From the NCBI RefSeq assembly GCF_003990645.1, contig NZ_RYZK01000003.1:352787-416786 (forward strand): a DNA stretch of 64,000 nt, given 5' to 3'. The DNA comes from Shimia sediminis (lineage in GTDB: Bacteria > Pseudomonadota > Alphaproteobacteria > Rhodobacterales > Rhodobacteraceae). Below, in pieces: positions 37,591-48,650 of this stretch (position 1 is the first letter of the stretch; each line of letters opens with the position of its first letter). The position numbers and the translations under genes are program-made. A model generated the notes under the pieces. The model made no database searches and had not been told where the DNA came from. It was given only the letters and a program-made list of their open reading frames with translations.

Positions 37591-38364
37591 ATGGGGCAAG
37601 GTAAACCAGGGGTCATTCAGCGGCTCTATCAAAGAGGGCTGACACGTTATTGGGCGCGCAACGCCCGCAAAGCGTCCGAAACCAAGCTCAGCACGCTGCG
37701 CCATCAGCGCGAACGTGCCCGCAAGCTGCGCCAGCATCTCAATACGCTGATCTCTGTGTCCGAAAGCCGCCTGGCTCTGCCGCTGGTCGACTCCAATGCC
37801 TTTCACAAACCGCACGGCACCGACTGGGCCTGGCGCCCGAGCCTGTGGAGACGCCCCCTTTCGCGACCGGGTGTGGCATCGGCGCCCAACCGCGAAATGC
37901 TGGGGGATGAGGTCACCCTGTTCCATGACTGTCGTGTCTCGGAACTGACCATGCGCCAGCTGCGCAACACCCGCGAAGCGGACCTTGCCCCCTTTGGCCT
38001 GCGCCTCGACGTGTTCCGGTTTGACGGATCGTTCCTGTCGCTGGTCATCGACCTGCCGCAACAGGCCGCTGACGGGCTCAGACGCAATCACGTCATCCGC
38101 ATGGACACGATTGTCGAGCTTGAGAAACCGCTGGAAATCTTTGCCCGGCTCAATGTCAAACATGGCCCCAACACCGAACAGATCGTGCGCGAACTGCCCC
38201 TGAACGAAAAAGAGATCGTGGTCGAATTTGACCTGGCCTACTCCAAGCTGAACGAAAAGCGCGTGGAAAAGGCCTGGGTCGACCTGATTTTCGAAGGGCC
38301 GGAAATGAACCAGGTGATCCTGCGCGATGTCACATTCAGCCGCCGCCCCCGCGCGGAATTCTAG
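37591..38364 (+). CDS. DUF6478-like conserved hypothetical protein
   Basis: 257 residues, soluble. An arginine- and lysine-rich helical N-terminus (TRYWARNARKASETKLSTLRH) is followed by a beta-rich domain with FHDCRVSELTMRQLRN and VEFDLAYSKLNEKRVEKAWVDLIFEGP. It resembles proteins annotated as DUF6478 in Rhodobacteraceae, function unknown. GGAGAAG lies before ATG 37591. It is followed after 11 bases by another small conserved gene, and the two look like an operon of lineage-specific proteins. Confidence 0.7.
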   Translation: MGQGKPGVIQRLYQRGLTRYWARNARKASETKLSTLRHQRERARKLRQHLNTLISVSESRLALPLVDSNAFHKPHGTDWAWRPSLWRRPLSRPGVASAPNREMLGDEVTLFHDCRVSELTMRQLRNTREADLAPFGLRLDVFRFDGSFLSLVIDLPQQAADGLRRNHVIRMDTIVELEKPLEIFARLNVKHGPNTEQIVRELPLNEKEIVVEFDLAYSKLNEKRVEKAWVDLIFEGPEMNQVILRDVTFSRRPRAEF

Positions 38365-38375
38365 GAGCACAGCAC

Positions 38376-38753
38376 ATGAGTGAGTGGACCCTGACAAAGA
38401 CCCGCCTGTTCGAAGGCATCTGGGAAGGCGCGCTGACCCGCACCGACGCGGGCACCGCCACGCCAGACATCAAGGTGACCTATCTGGATTCCCCCGTGCA
38501 GGGTGTCAGCCTGAAAGAGGACGCCGCCCAAAACCGCTGGCTCCTGCGTGTTCCGATCCCGAGCGAAGCCATTGCGGATGGGGTTCAGACCTTTTTGATC
38601 ACCGATGCGGCCAAAAACACTCTGCTGGACAAGATTACCCTGATTTCCGGCGAGGTATTGGCAGATGACATCCGTGCGGAAATGGACCTGCTGCGGGCCG
38701 AACTCGACATGCTGAAACGCGCCTTTCGCCGGCATTGCGTCGAAACCATGTAG
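38376..38753 (+). CDS. Conserved hypothetical protein
   Basis: 125 residues. Mostly beta (SEWTLTKTRLFEGIWEGALTR...), with a C-terminal amphipathic helix that may be a coiled coil (EMDLLRAELDMLKRAFRRH). No signal peptide or recognised motif. GGAG lies eleven bases before the ATG. The close gap to the gene before it suggests joint function, perhaps a complex. I do not recognise the family. Confidence 0.75.
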   Translation: MSEWTLTKTRLFEGIWEGALTRTDAGTATPDIKVTYLDSPVQGVSLKEDAAQNRWLLRVPIPSEAIADGVQTFLITDAAKNTLLDKITLISGEVLADDIRAEMDLLRAELDMLKRAFRRHCVETM

Positions 38754-38759
38754 CGCGCG

Positions 38760-39647
38760 TCACCGCGTGCCGATCTGCTCGATCGAGATCGTTCGGTCAA
38801 AGTAACGCTCGGCGTTCTTATAGGCGATCTTTTCGGCCACCGCGCGTGGCAACAGCGACAGCCATTGGCGGTTCGATTGCATGATCGCGTCATAATCGTC
38901 CCATTGCCCGTTCACCCAGGTGTCGCTGCCAATCATCAGACGATCCTGAAACCTGTGAATGATCGCTTTCCAATCGGCGCTGATCTGCCCGCTATCGAGA
39001 ATCGCGTATTCCTTGAGAGAGGTATCCGCCAACAAGTCGGGAAACTCGGCCATCAGGTCATAGATCGCCGGGGGTCTTTCCCCAAGCCCCGCATGTGCCC
39101 AGATAATCTTGACCTCGGGATCAAGGCTGTAAAGCCATCGGATCGGCTCGGTTCCGCTGTGCACATGCAGATAGATATCCCGCGCACGCGCCATGCGGAT
39201 AACGTCCCGGAACAGGGGTTCATCCGCGGTATCGAGCCGGTGAATGTGGAACTCTCCGATGCCCTCATGAGGATAGGCGGCCAGACGCGTTTCAAGATAG
39301 CTGCGCATGTTTTCGGCCTTGGCCCAATTTCCGGAATTCGCATCTCCGTGATAGGGGCGCAGCTCGGGCACAATGCGGTTCGGCGCATGTTCCCACAACA
39401 TGATCGTGCCCTCGTCCGGTGTGGACGACACCAGCGCCATGGCCACTCCGTTGCGATCCATCAGCTCAATCACGCTTTCAACCGGATAGGGATCCCACGC
39501 GGGTTCCTTGTAGTGCATATGGGCATCAAACAGCGGCAGGTCATTCACCGCCTCGCCAATGGGGGTTTCCGAGGAGTCTGCCACGGCGCCTTGCGAGGCA
39601 AGCGGCAAACATAAGGCAAAGCATATCAGGCGGGGCAAGACGGGCAT
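38760..39647 (-). CDS. Secreted amidohydrolase-family (TIM-barrel) metal hydrolase
   Basis: 295 residues with a signal peptide (cleavage near GAVA-DSS, residue 23). The mature protein has the amidohydrolase-2 pattern: FDAHMHY at the first strand (the HxH metal pair), HVHSGT, IWAHAGLG and IGSDTW, which supply the remaining His and Asp. The likely location is periplasmic. Substrate is unknown; related enzymes decarboxylate or hydrolyse small acids. It converges on 38753 with six bases between. Confidence 0.82.
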   Translation of the reverse strand: MPVLPRLICFALCLPLASQGAVADSSETPIGEAVNDLPLFDAHMHYKEPAWDPYPVESVIELMDRNGVAMALVSSTPDEGTIMLWEHAPNRIVPELRPYHGDANSGNWAKAENMRSYLETRLAAYPHEGIGEFHIHRLDTADEPLFRDVIRMARARDIYLHVHSGTEPIRWLYSLDPEVKIIWAHAGLGERPPAIYDLMAEFPDLLADTSLKEYAILDSGQISADWKAIIHRFQDRLMIGSDTWVNGQWDDYDAIMQSNRQWLSLLPRAVAEKIAYKNAERYFDRTISIEQIGTR

Positions 39648-39707
39648 GGCGTGTCCTCTCTCGGGCTTTCCCTCTCAGGATGGCCCGTCGGCGCCTTTCG
39701 TCAAGGT

Positions 39708-40469
39708 TCAGTAATGCGCTGTATATCCGCCATCCACAGCCAACACCTGACCGGTGACATAACTGGCGGCGGGCGATGCCAGAAACAGGATTGCCGGAGC
39801 CAGTTCCTCTGGATCGCCCCAACGTCCCAATGCCGTCGCACCCTGCAGGCGCGCTGCGATGGCCGGGTCCGCAGCCGCGGCCCTGTTCGGTTCGGTCCTG
39901 AAAAACCCCGGGGCAACCGCGTTGACGTTGATACCCTGCGGGCCAAGCTCGGCGGCAAGCGCGCGTGTCATGCCGTTGATCCCCGCTTTGGCTGCCGTGT
40001 AGACGGCATCGCCAGGCTGGGCGATCAGACCGGCAATCGACGAGATGTTCACGATCCGCCCGCCGGGTGCCATCATCGCCGCCGCGCGCTGGCAGATCAT
40101 GAAGGGCGACACCAGGTCCACATCCAAAAGCCGCTGAACATCAGCCCGGCTGAACTCGGGCAGGGTGCGCCGATCGCGCATGCCGACGTTGTTGACGAGG
40201 ATATGCAGACCACCGTGATCGCGGATCGTGTCAAAGGCGGCTGCCACGGCATCTACGTCTGCCACATCAAAAGGCAGGGCAAAGGCCGCGCCGCCCTTGA
40301 CCCGGATCACCTCTGCCGCAGCCTCGGTTTTGGGGCTGTCGCGCCCATTGACCCAGACCTTCGCGCCCGCCTCGGCCAAAAGCTGCGCCGCGGCCAGGCC
40401 CAAGCCACTGTTTGATCCGGTCACAAGGGCGTTTTGTCCTGCCAGTGAAAAAGCTCCGTAGTCGGGCAT
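39708..40469 (-). CDS. SDR-family oxidoreductase
   Basis: 253 residues, classical [16 protein letters not shown] at residue 17, NNVGMR, catalytic serine in NISSIAG, and YTAAKAG as Tyr-x3-Lys. The end [11 protein letters not shown] resembles 2-deoxy-D-gluconate 3-dehydrogenase and other KduD-like enzymes ([28 protein letters not shown]). It is transcribed toward the amidohydrolase with a 60-base gap. Substrate not determined. Confidence 0.85.
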   Translation of the reverse strand: MPDYGAFSLAGQNALVTGSNSGLGLAAAQLLAEAGAKVWVNGRDSPKTEAAAEVIRVKGGAAFALPFDVADVDAVAAAFDTIRDHGGLHILVNNVGMRDRRTLPEFSRADVQRLLDVDLVSPFMICQRAAAMMAPGGRIVNISSIAGLIAQPGDAVYTAAKAGINGMTRALAAELGPQGINVNAVAPGFFRTEPNRAAAADPAIAARLQGATALGRWGDPEELAPAILFLASPAASYVTGQVLAVDGGYTAHY

Positions 40470-40589
40470 TTTGATCTCCGTTTGTTTGGCCCATCATGCC
40501 AACCGGTCAACTATGGGGCCAGTCCCGAAAACCATTTTCAGATGGCCCGCTATCCGGCACATTGGGTCTCACGCAGCTGGAGGTGCCCC

Positions 40590-40904
40590 ATGATTACAGA
40601 AATCGTCCGATTTGATCTGCCCGCAGAGATGCCCCGCGCCCGGGTGATCGACCTGTTCGAGACCACAGTTCCGCGCTGGCAATCGAACCCTGATCTGATC
40701 CGCAAGCAATACCTCTATGACGCCGATGGCGCCTGCGGTGGCGGTATCTATCTGTGGAAGACCAAGGCCGCAGCGCTGGCGGCGCATGATGCGGCGTGGT
40801 GCGATATGGCACAAGACATCTATGGCAGTCGCCCAAGCTTTGAGTATTTCGAGACGCCCTTGGTTGTCGACAATCGCACCGGTGAGGTCCTGCGAGATGC
40901 GTGA
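40590..40904 (+). CDS. YdhR-like putative monooxygenase (dimeric alpha-beta barrel)
   Basis: 104 residues. A ferredoxin-like ABM-type fold is suggested by ITEIVRFDLP, KQYLYDADGACGGGIYLWKTKAAALAAHD and FEYFETPLVVDN. Members include YdhR of E. coli, which is a small heme-free monooxygenase-like protein of uncertain function. ATG 40590 has GGAGG seven bases upstream, while an open frame reaches back to 40482. It is divergent from the SDR at 40469. A GC-rich hairpin CCGAGG/CCTCGG (40906-40927) follows the stop. Confidence 0.7.
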   Translation: MITEIVRFDLPAEMPRARVIDLFETTVPRWQSNPDLIRKQYLYDADGACGGGIYLWKTKAAALAAHDAAWCDMAQDIYGSRPSFEYFETPLVVDNRTGEVLRDA

Positions 40905-41003
40905 TCCGAGGGCGGAGCGAGCCTCGGGGCACGGGGTCTGTTAACGATTTGCCTGTGTTGCTCAAGACAACGACTGAGAATTCCGTGCGACGTCGGGTCC
41001 CGC

Positions 41004-41036
41004 ACCGACGCAATACCGACGTTGTACCGACGCGAT
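41004..41036 (+). repeat. Three 11-bp tandem repeats (ACCGACG-N4)
   Basis: ACCGACGCAAT, ACCGACGTTGT and ACCGACGCGAT follow one another without a gap, each one helical turn long. They lie about 160-190 bases before the FadH start, within a 289-base gap that holds no other gene. A regulator binding on one face is possible; nothing confirms it. Confidence 0.6.
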
Positions 41037-41127
41037 ACAGATCGCCGAAAACCTTGCAAAATATGGCCTTCTGCGCCGCTCTGCCCCAATCCGACGCAAC
41101 GGCACCGCACGGCGCCTTAACCTTTGA

Positions 41128-43221
<2,094 letters not shown>

Positions 43222-43226
43222 TATCT

Positions 43227-44156
43227 TTAGCTGACGTTCTGCGCGATATGCGTCATATGACGCATGTCCGTTCCGCAGCATCCTCCGAGTATTGAAATCT
43301 GAGGGTGGCTGCGGCGAATATCGGCGAGCTGCTGCCCCAGTTCTTCGGGATTGCCCGCGTCAAGTTCGGTTGCCTCGTCCAGCTCGGCGTGGCTACATCG
43401 CGAGGCGTTGGCAATGATCCCTTTTAGCCGGGGCATCCTGCTTGTGTCCTCAAGAGGTGCCGCAAGATGATCGGGGTGGGCGCAGTTGACCATGTAATAG
43501 CTGGCATACCCTTCGGTTTCACTGTCCACGAGTTCGATCGCCTCTTTCAATGAGGTTCCAGTGGGCAGCCGGCCATCTGTCTCGACCGTAAAGGACACGA
43601 TGACGGGCAGATTGTGTTTTTGCGCGGCGCGGACAATGCCAATGGCTTCGGCCGGATAGGCCAGCGTATAGGCGCTGATCAGGTCTGCATCTGTCTTGGC
43701 CAATGTGGCCATCTGCGCTGCATGATAGCGCTCGGCTTCTTTCGCATCCATCTGTTCGCTGGGCGCATAGGCGTCATCTCGCGGCCCGACGTTGGCGCTG
43801 ATCACGGTTGGCAGGTCCCCTTCGGCCTGACGTACCTCGGCCATCAGTGCGATAGCTTCGGTGTTCAGGCGGTCCAGCTGATCCGGCGTATACCCGAGCG
43901 GTTCGGCGCGATCCCTGCTTGCAACCCAGGTGGGGCTTTCCAGAATAACGCCCAGTCCGGATGCGCGTGCAACGGCCATAACCTCCCGAAAATATCGGCG
44001 AAGTAACTCGCGCCCTTCTTCGGTTTCCAACAGCGGATACGACGCAAAGCCGGGCAGGTCGATACTTTGGGTAAAGATGAGGTCGGTCTCCATGCCGACA
44101 TAAGCCAGGAACACGTCGCTTGTGGTCTGGGGGAGGTTCGCACGATGCAACGCCAT
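43227..44156 (-). CDS. Homocysteine S-methyltransferase-like protein
   Basis: 309 residues. Zinc-binding signature of the homocysteine-methyltransferase family: NCAHPDH and GGCCGTD near the end supply the Cys ligands. It starts with a barrel like BhmT/Mmum enzymes (ILESPTWVASRD, ISANVGPRDD). Start at 44156 with AAGGATC seven bases upstream; the frame to 44291 has no ribosome site. It may methylate homocysteine or a related thiol using a methyl donor such as betaine or S-methylmethionine; the donor is not known. Divergent from the AEC gene at 44309. Confidence 0.82.
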   Translation of the reverse strand: MALHRANLPQTTSDVFLAYVGMETDLIFTQSIDLPGFASYPLLETEEGRELLRRYFREVMAVARASGLGVILESPTWVASRDRAEPLGYTPDQLDRLNTEAIALMAEVRQAEGDLPTVISANVGPRDDAYAPSEQMDAKEAERYHAAQMATLAKTDADLISAYTLAYPAEAIGIVRAAQKHNLPVIVSFTVETDGRLPTGTSLKEAIELVDSETEGYASYYMVNCAHPDHLAAPLEDTSRMPRLKGIIANASRCSHAELDEATELDAGNPEELGQQLADIRRSHPQISILGGCCGTDMRHMTHIAQNVS

Positions 44157-44308
44157 GAAAAGATCCTTTGAAAGTGAAAGTGGTGACGCTAGCATGACGG
44201 CCCGAAAGCTCCAAACCTGCCGTGGGTATGCGCAGTTACGAGCAGAGAGGGCTACGGTTCTGTTGCATTGACGATTGCTGTTGGCGGTCATTCTGCCTAG
44301 ATGGGCGC

Positions 44309-45217
44309 ATGGTGTTTTTCACGATCCTCCTAGGCCTTTTGCCCAGTTTCCTGATGGTCATCCTTGGCGGGCTGGTGCGCAATCGTCTGTCGGTAAATGC
44401 CTGGCAAGGGCTCGACAAGCTCAACTTTGAGATCCTGTTTCCGACGCTGATCTTCGTGGCGGCCTCGTCCCGTCCCATCGCAGTAAGTGACATCGCCGGG
44501 ATCGGGCCTGCGGTTTGGGCGATTCTGACACTGGGTTTGTGCGTCAGCTATTTCGCACGCCGTTTTGGACCAGCGCGGTTCGTCGACTTTGCCGGGGCTT
44601 GGCAAACTGCGTGGCGGTTCAATACCGCCATGGCCTTTGTGGCCGTGGCAACGCTGTCCAACCCTCCCTTGGGGGAACTGGCCGTGGCCGTAGGCCTTGC
44701 CATTCCGGTTGCCAATGTCTTTGCTGTGACGGCGCTGTCTCGGGGCAGCGGCAGCCTGAAGCAGACTGTCATCAAGGTTGCGACCAACCCCTTCCTGATC
44801 GCCAGTGTCTCGGGCGTTATCGTTGGTCTCAGCGGCCTGAGCATCCCGGCGCCGATCATGGCACCGCTGGAAATGCTGGCGCAGGCGGCAATCCCCGTGG
44901 CGCTGATTTCGGTTGGTGCGACGATGAACTGGGGCGCGCTTGCCCGTCTTGACCGCTTCAGCGCCATCATCAACGCCACCAAGCTGGTGATATTGCCGAC
45001 TGTGACGATGGCGGCTTGTCTGTTGCTCAATTTCGAAAGTGCCATTGCCCAGACGCTGGTGCTGTTTGCAGCAATGCCCACCGCTTCGGCAGCACATGTT
45101 CTGGCCGCAGGATTCGGCGCGGATCGCGAGTTGTCGGCAACGCTCGTGGCGCAGTCAACGCTTCTCGCGGCGGCAACCCTGCCAGTGTGGATCACTCTCA
45201 TCGAAGTGCTGCTCTAG
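44309..45217 (+). CDS. AEC-family transporter
   Basis: 302 residues with about ten membrane helices (TILLGLLPSFLMVILGGLVRNR, LGLCVSYFARRFGP, FLIASVSGVIVGLSGL). The C-terminal half contains QAAIPVALISVGATMNWG. Start at 44309 (MVFFTILLG) is set by the first hydrophobic segment; an upstream frame from 44222 adds a Cys-rich non-hydrophobic part. It is followed after 141 bases by a LysR gene on the same strand, a common pairing for regulated carriers. Substrate unknown. Confidence 0.8.
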   Translation: MVFFTILLGLLPSFLMVILGGLVRNRLSVNAWQGLDKLNFEILFPTLIFVAASSRPIAVSDIAGIGPAVWAILTLGLCVSYFARRFGPARFVDFAGAWQTAWRFNTAMAFVAVATLSNPPLGELAVAVGLAIPVANVFAVTALSRGSGSLKQTVIKVATNPFLIASVSGVIVGLSGLSIPAPIMAPLEMLAQAAIPVALISVGATMNWGALARLDRFSAIINATKLVILPTVTMAACLLLNFESAIAQTLVLFAAMPTASAAHVLAAGFGADRELSATLVAQSTLLAAATLPVWITLIEVLL

Positions 45218-45358
45218 CCAGCAGGAAACCGATTGTTTCGCTGTTTCCGCGCCGCAAACGATCCGCCACAAAACCCTGATATTGTCTGAGCACTGCCCAG
45301 CTTCTGCCCAAATTGGGGCGGATAACTCATCCTCGAACAAGAGTTTTGAGGTAGGAAA

Positions 45359-46264
45359 ATGGATCGACTGACGGAAATGGAAGCCTTTGCCACGGTCGTG
45401 GATCAAGGTGGCTTCACGGATGCCGCCAAAAAGATGGGTATTTCGAAATCCGCAGTGTCCAAGCACGTGTCGTCGCTTGAGGCGCGCCTGGGTGCACGCC
45501 TGCTGAACCGCACAACTCGCCGCGTCAGCCCGACCGAGATCGGCCTGGCCTATTACGACCGTGCCCGTCGTGTGCTGAACGATGCAGGCGAGGCTGACGC
45601 CTTGGTCACATCCATGCAATCCGCACCCTCTGGCTTGTTGCGCATCAGCGTGGCAACCGATTTTGGCGTGAACCACCTCAGCCCGGTCTTGGGTGACTTC
45701 CTGGCCGAATTCCCCGAGATCACCGTCAACATGGTGCTGAACAACCGCTATGTAGAGTTGATCAGCGAAGGTTTTGACATGGCAATCCGTATTGGTGAGC
45801 TGGAAGACAGCTCCCTGCGCGCGCGTAAGCTGACCGAAACCACTAAGCGTATGATCGCGAGCCCTGCCTATTTTGAAAAATATGGCCGTCCGGAAAAGAT
45901 TGACGATCTGAACGATCACAAGCTTTTGCATTATTCGAGCCAGTCAAACGGGGCCGTCTGGAAACTGACCGCGCCCTCCGGTGAAAAGCGTCAGGTGCGC
46001 ACGGCCGGGTGGCTGAGTGTCAACGATGGGCAATCCTTGCTCAATGCCGCCATTTCAGGTCTGGGCATCGCCTATCTCCCAAGTTTTCTCTACGCAGATG
46101 CCCTTGATCAGGGGTTGGTCACGGACGCAATTCCTGACCTGCCCGTGGAAAAACAAGGCATCTATGCCGTCTATCCGCCGGGTCGCTTTACGCAGCCCAA
46201 GGTGCGCGCCTTTATCGATTTCCTGGTGCATGCCTTTGCCGACAAAGGTCCGACGGACTGGTAA
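45359..46264 (+). CDS. LysR-family transcriptional regulator
   Basis: 301 residues. N-terminal winged helix (MEAFATVVDQGGFTDAAKKMGISKSAVSKHVSSLEARLGARLLNRTTRRV) is the LTTR signature, followed by the periplasmic-binding-like effector domain (RISVATDFGVNHL, SLLNAAISGLGIAYLPSFL). AGGTAGGAAA precedes ATG. The lack of divergence from a target suggests it may regulate a distant gene or the AEC gene upstream. A strong terminator follows the gene. Confidence 0.9.
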   Translation: MDRLTEMEAFATVVDQGGFTDAAKKMGISKSAVSKHVSSLEARLGARLLNRTTRRVSPTEIGLAYYDRARRVLNDAGEADALVTSMQSAPSGLLRISVATDFGVNHLSPVLGDFLAEFPEITVNMVLNNRYVELISEGFDMAIRIGELEDSSLRARKLTETTKRMIASPAYFEKYGRPEKIDDLNDHKLLHYSSQSNGAVWKLTAPSGEKRQVRTAGWLSVNDGQSLLNAAISGLGIAYLPSFLYADALDQGLVTDAIPDLPVEKQGIYAVYPPGRFTQPKVRAFIDFLVHAFADKGPTDW

Positions 46265-46308
46265 CTCTTCATGTGAATCTTCCCCTCGCTTTCCAATTGA
46301 AAGCACTT

Positions 46309-46340
46309 GCCCGGGCCTCCCAAGCGCCCGGGCTTTTTTT
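46309..46340 (+). terminator. Rho-independent terminator after the LysR gene
   Basis: GCCCGGGC (46309-46316) pairs with GCCCGGGC (46326-46333), nine-base loop, then seven T residues. It ends the LysR transcript and lies just before the convergent OmpA stop. Confidence 0.88.
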
Positions 46341-46342
46341 GT

Positions 46343-47344
46343 TCAAGGGGTGGAAATCAGAACGGCTTCGACACGGCGGTTGGTGTTGCGCCCCTCGGCT
46401 TCGGCATTGCTGGCAAGGGGCGCGAGAAAGCCGATGCCGTGGGCTTCAAGCTGCGCCGCAGGAACGCCCAGTGTACTCACGAGGTGATCCTGAACCGAGA
46501 CCGCGCGCGCGTGTGAGAGCGTGACGTTGGTATCCAGCGCCCCTTCGCTGTCCGTGTGCCCGACAAGCGCCACGCGACGTGTTGCGTCCTGATTGAGCCA
46601 CTCGGCAAGCGTTTCAAGCGACGCAAAGGGACCGTCCGTCAGATTGGCCGAGCCTGTCTGAAAGTTCAGCCCCCCCAAAACCACGTGCCCGCGATCCAAC
46701 AGCATCTCGATCAGTTTGTCAGTGTCAGCCCCATTGCCACGCCCCTTGGGCGTTTCGGACACGCTGTCTTCGATGCCCAGAGTGGCGGCTTCGAGTTGTG
46801 CGCTTTCGTCAGCTTCACGATCCCTGGACTCAACAAGGTCGAGTTGAACCGGATCCATCGGCGTCGCCGAGATGATCTGGACCATGGCCGCCGAGGTGGT
46901 GTTGCTTAGCAGGACACCGACGGCCTCTGGGCTGTCAGCGCTGTCGCGCCGGGCCGAGAGAAACCGGAAATTCGACAGGTTGACGAACATGTCCGGCGGC
47001 GGCATGACCAGTGTTTCAAAGCGAAAATCAAATCCGCCGCAATCTTCGGTCTGGCATTGAAACACCAGGTCATAGCCACTTTGGCTGAGTTGTGCAGCCA
47101 GGACCTCCGCGATCTCGGTCACCGTGTCGGGCTGACCTTCGATACGCCAGGATTGCAGTCGAACAAGCCCACGCACACGTTCTATGGGCATCGCGCCGTT
47201 GCGATAGGGCCCCAGTGGCAGTTCGTAAGTGGCGCGTGTACGCGACTCGTCAATCAGTTGCCGCGCACCTGCCGGCAGGTCGGGTTCGAAAGCCAGACCT
47301 GCGACCGGCGCAAACGCCAAAAAGAGCGCGGCAAGTGTTTTCAT
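46343..47344 (-). CDS. OmpA-family protein
   Basis: 333 residues with a signal peptide (MKTLAALFLAFAPVAGLA). About residues 215-330 form an OmpA C-terminal peptidoglycan-binding domain: FQTGSANL, LNQDATRRVALVGHTDSEG, and LSHARAVSVQDHLV...NRRVEAVL contain the conserved Asp and Arg. The N-terminal half (about 20-200) is a distinct domain with two cysteines in CQTEDCGG. It could anchor an outer-membrane or periplasmic assembly to murein. Its start overlaps the stop of the peroxidase-like gene (ATGA). Confidence 0.85.
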   Translation of the reverse strand: MKTLAALFLAFAPVAGLAFEPDLPAGARQLIDESRTRATYELPLGPYRNGAMPIERVRGLVRLQSWRIEGQPDTVTEIAEVLAAQLSQSGYDLVFQCQTEDCGGFDFRFETLVMPPPDMFVNLSNFRFLSARRDSADSPEAVGVLLSNTTSAAMVQIISATPMDPVQLDLVESRDREADESAQLEAATLGIEDSVSETPKGRGNGADTDKLIEMLLDRGHVVLGGLNFQTGSANLTDGPFASLETLAEWLNQDATRRVALVGHTDSEGALDTNVTLSHARAVSVQDHLVSTLGVPAAQLEAHGIGFLAPLASNAEAEGRNTNRRVEAVLISTP

Positions 47345-47913
47345 CTATGTTGCGCGTGGTATTCGGGATTGGGGCGCATATCGATGGCCGAGGCCACGCG
47401 ATTGGTCATGTTGAAAAAGCCGACGACACTGGCGATGTCAAAGATGTCCCGGTCGCTGAACCCCACGTCCCGCAGCGCCTGACGATCAGCCTCTTCGGTG
47501 GTGTAGCTTTCCTTGGTGACCTTCTCGGCAAAGTCCAGCATCGTACGCTGGCGCGGATCGAGATCGGCGGCGCGGTAGTTCATCACCATCATTTCGCCGA
47601 GGATCGGATCGCCGGACAGTTCCCGCACCGCAGCGCCGTGGGCGGTGAGGCAATAGAAACACTTGTTGATCGATGAGACCACGACGGCGATCATCTCGCG
47701 CTCCAGCTTGCTGAGGCCACTGCCCGCGAGCATCAGGTCGTTGTACATCGCGGTGAAGGCGTCAAGCTTGGCGATATCAAAGGTGTAGGAACGCAGAACA
47801 TTCGGGATCATGCCCAGTTTGTCCTGACAAACGTCAAAATACTTTTGCGTCCCTTCTGGCAGCGGATCAACGGCTGGCAGGTTCAGGGCGGTGGGTTGGT
47901 CGGACTGGCTCAT
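47341..47913 (-). CDS. Peroxidase-related AhpD-like protein
   Basis: 190 residues of the carboxymuconolactone decarboxylase/AhpD family. The core redox motif is SSINKCFYCLTAHG (C-x-x-C-x3-H). The N-terminus has PNVLRSYTF. AhpD-like proteins reduce or decompose peroxides with the CxxC pair. The start at 47913 has GAGGGAGA upstream, whereas the open frame runs to 48018. It is coupled by ATGA to the OmpA gene. Confidence 0.88.
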   Translation of the reverse strand: MSQSDQPTALNLPAVDPLPEGTQKYFDVCQDKLGMIPNVLRSYTFDIAKLDAFTAMYNDLMLAGSGLSKLEREMIAVVVSSINKCFYCLTAHGAAVRELSGDPILGEMMVMNYRAADLDPRQRTMLDFAEKVTKESYTTEEADRQALRDVGFSDRDIFDIASVVGFFNMTNRVASAIDMRPNPEYHAQHR

Positions 47914-47924
47914 GTGTCTCCCTC

Positions 47925-48650
47925 TCAGTCGGACAGGATGCGGTAATGGTACCGTCCCACAACCGACATGCCGAGGGAAGAGTACAGGCCATTTGCCGCA
48001 GCGTTCCGATCGGTACAAATCACCGAAAGCGTGTGTCCGCCATTGTCCAGCGTCCAGAATGCCGCCCGTTGCATCAACCAGCGGCCCAGGCCCTGGCGGC
48101 GTTGAAACGGCAGAATCTCGACCGCGTGGATCATCGCAATGCCGTCATGCATCGCGATAAAGCTGGTGCCTGCCGGTTTGTCCTGCCAGCGCGACACGAA
48201 ACCTGCCTTGGGCTTACAGGCGCGGTGCATGATCTCAACCCGTTCCGGGCCAATACCACCCGTTGCCCACATCTCGCGCATGATGGTGAGTGGACCTGTG
48301 GTCTCAATCGCGACGGTGCGCGGGGGGCGTTCATCCGCAAGCTTTGTGGCATCAATTGCGTACATCGTGACCGGGTCGATCACATCGTAGCCCTTGGCGG
48401 CAAGTGCTGCGTCCAGGGCGTCTTCGCCTTCGCGAATCTGGAACAAGGGGGTCTGCCCCAGCGCGCGCATGGCGCCTTCGGCAGCATCAATGTCCGTGTC
48501 AGTAAAACGATCAAGCGCAATGGCCGAAGAGACGCGATTTCCGCCCCCCTTGCCTTCGCGTATCAGGAAGGGGCCGCAGGTGCTGGTGCCCGCAGCGGGC
48601 CAGGTTGCGTCGATGACTTCGTACAGTGTCTGTGCGTTGGGCAGGCTCAT
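47925..48650 (-). CDS. GNAT-family N-acetyltransferase
   Basis: 241 residues. The acetyl-CoA site is in the C-terminal half: IHAVEILPFQRRQGLGRWLMQRAAFW (the Q/R-x2-G-x-G/A motif), then LSVICTDRNAAANGLYSSLGM. The N-terminal 110 residues may be a second, degenerate GNAT-like lobe. It overlaps the CinA-like gene (ATGA), so the two are coupled. Target of acetylation unknown. Confidence 0.85.
   Translation of the reverse strand: MSLPNAQTLYEVIDATWPAAGTSTCGPFLIREGKGGGNRVSSAIALDRFTDTDIDAAEGAMRALGQTPLFQIREGEDALDAALAAKGYDVIDPVTMYAIDATKLADERPPRTVAIETTGPLTIMREMWATGGIGPERVEIMHRACKPKAGFVSRWQDKPAGTSFIAMHDGIAMIHAVEILPFQRRQGLGRWLMQRAAFWTLDNGGHTLSVICTDRNAAANGLYSSLGMSVVGRYHYRILSD

Noticed and set aside
45301-45325. 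CCCAAATTGGGG as a LysR box
   Set aside because: Short palindrome without the T-N11-A pattern; too weak to call.
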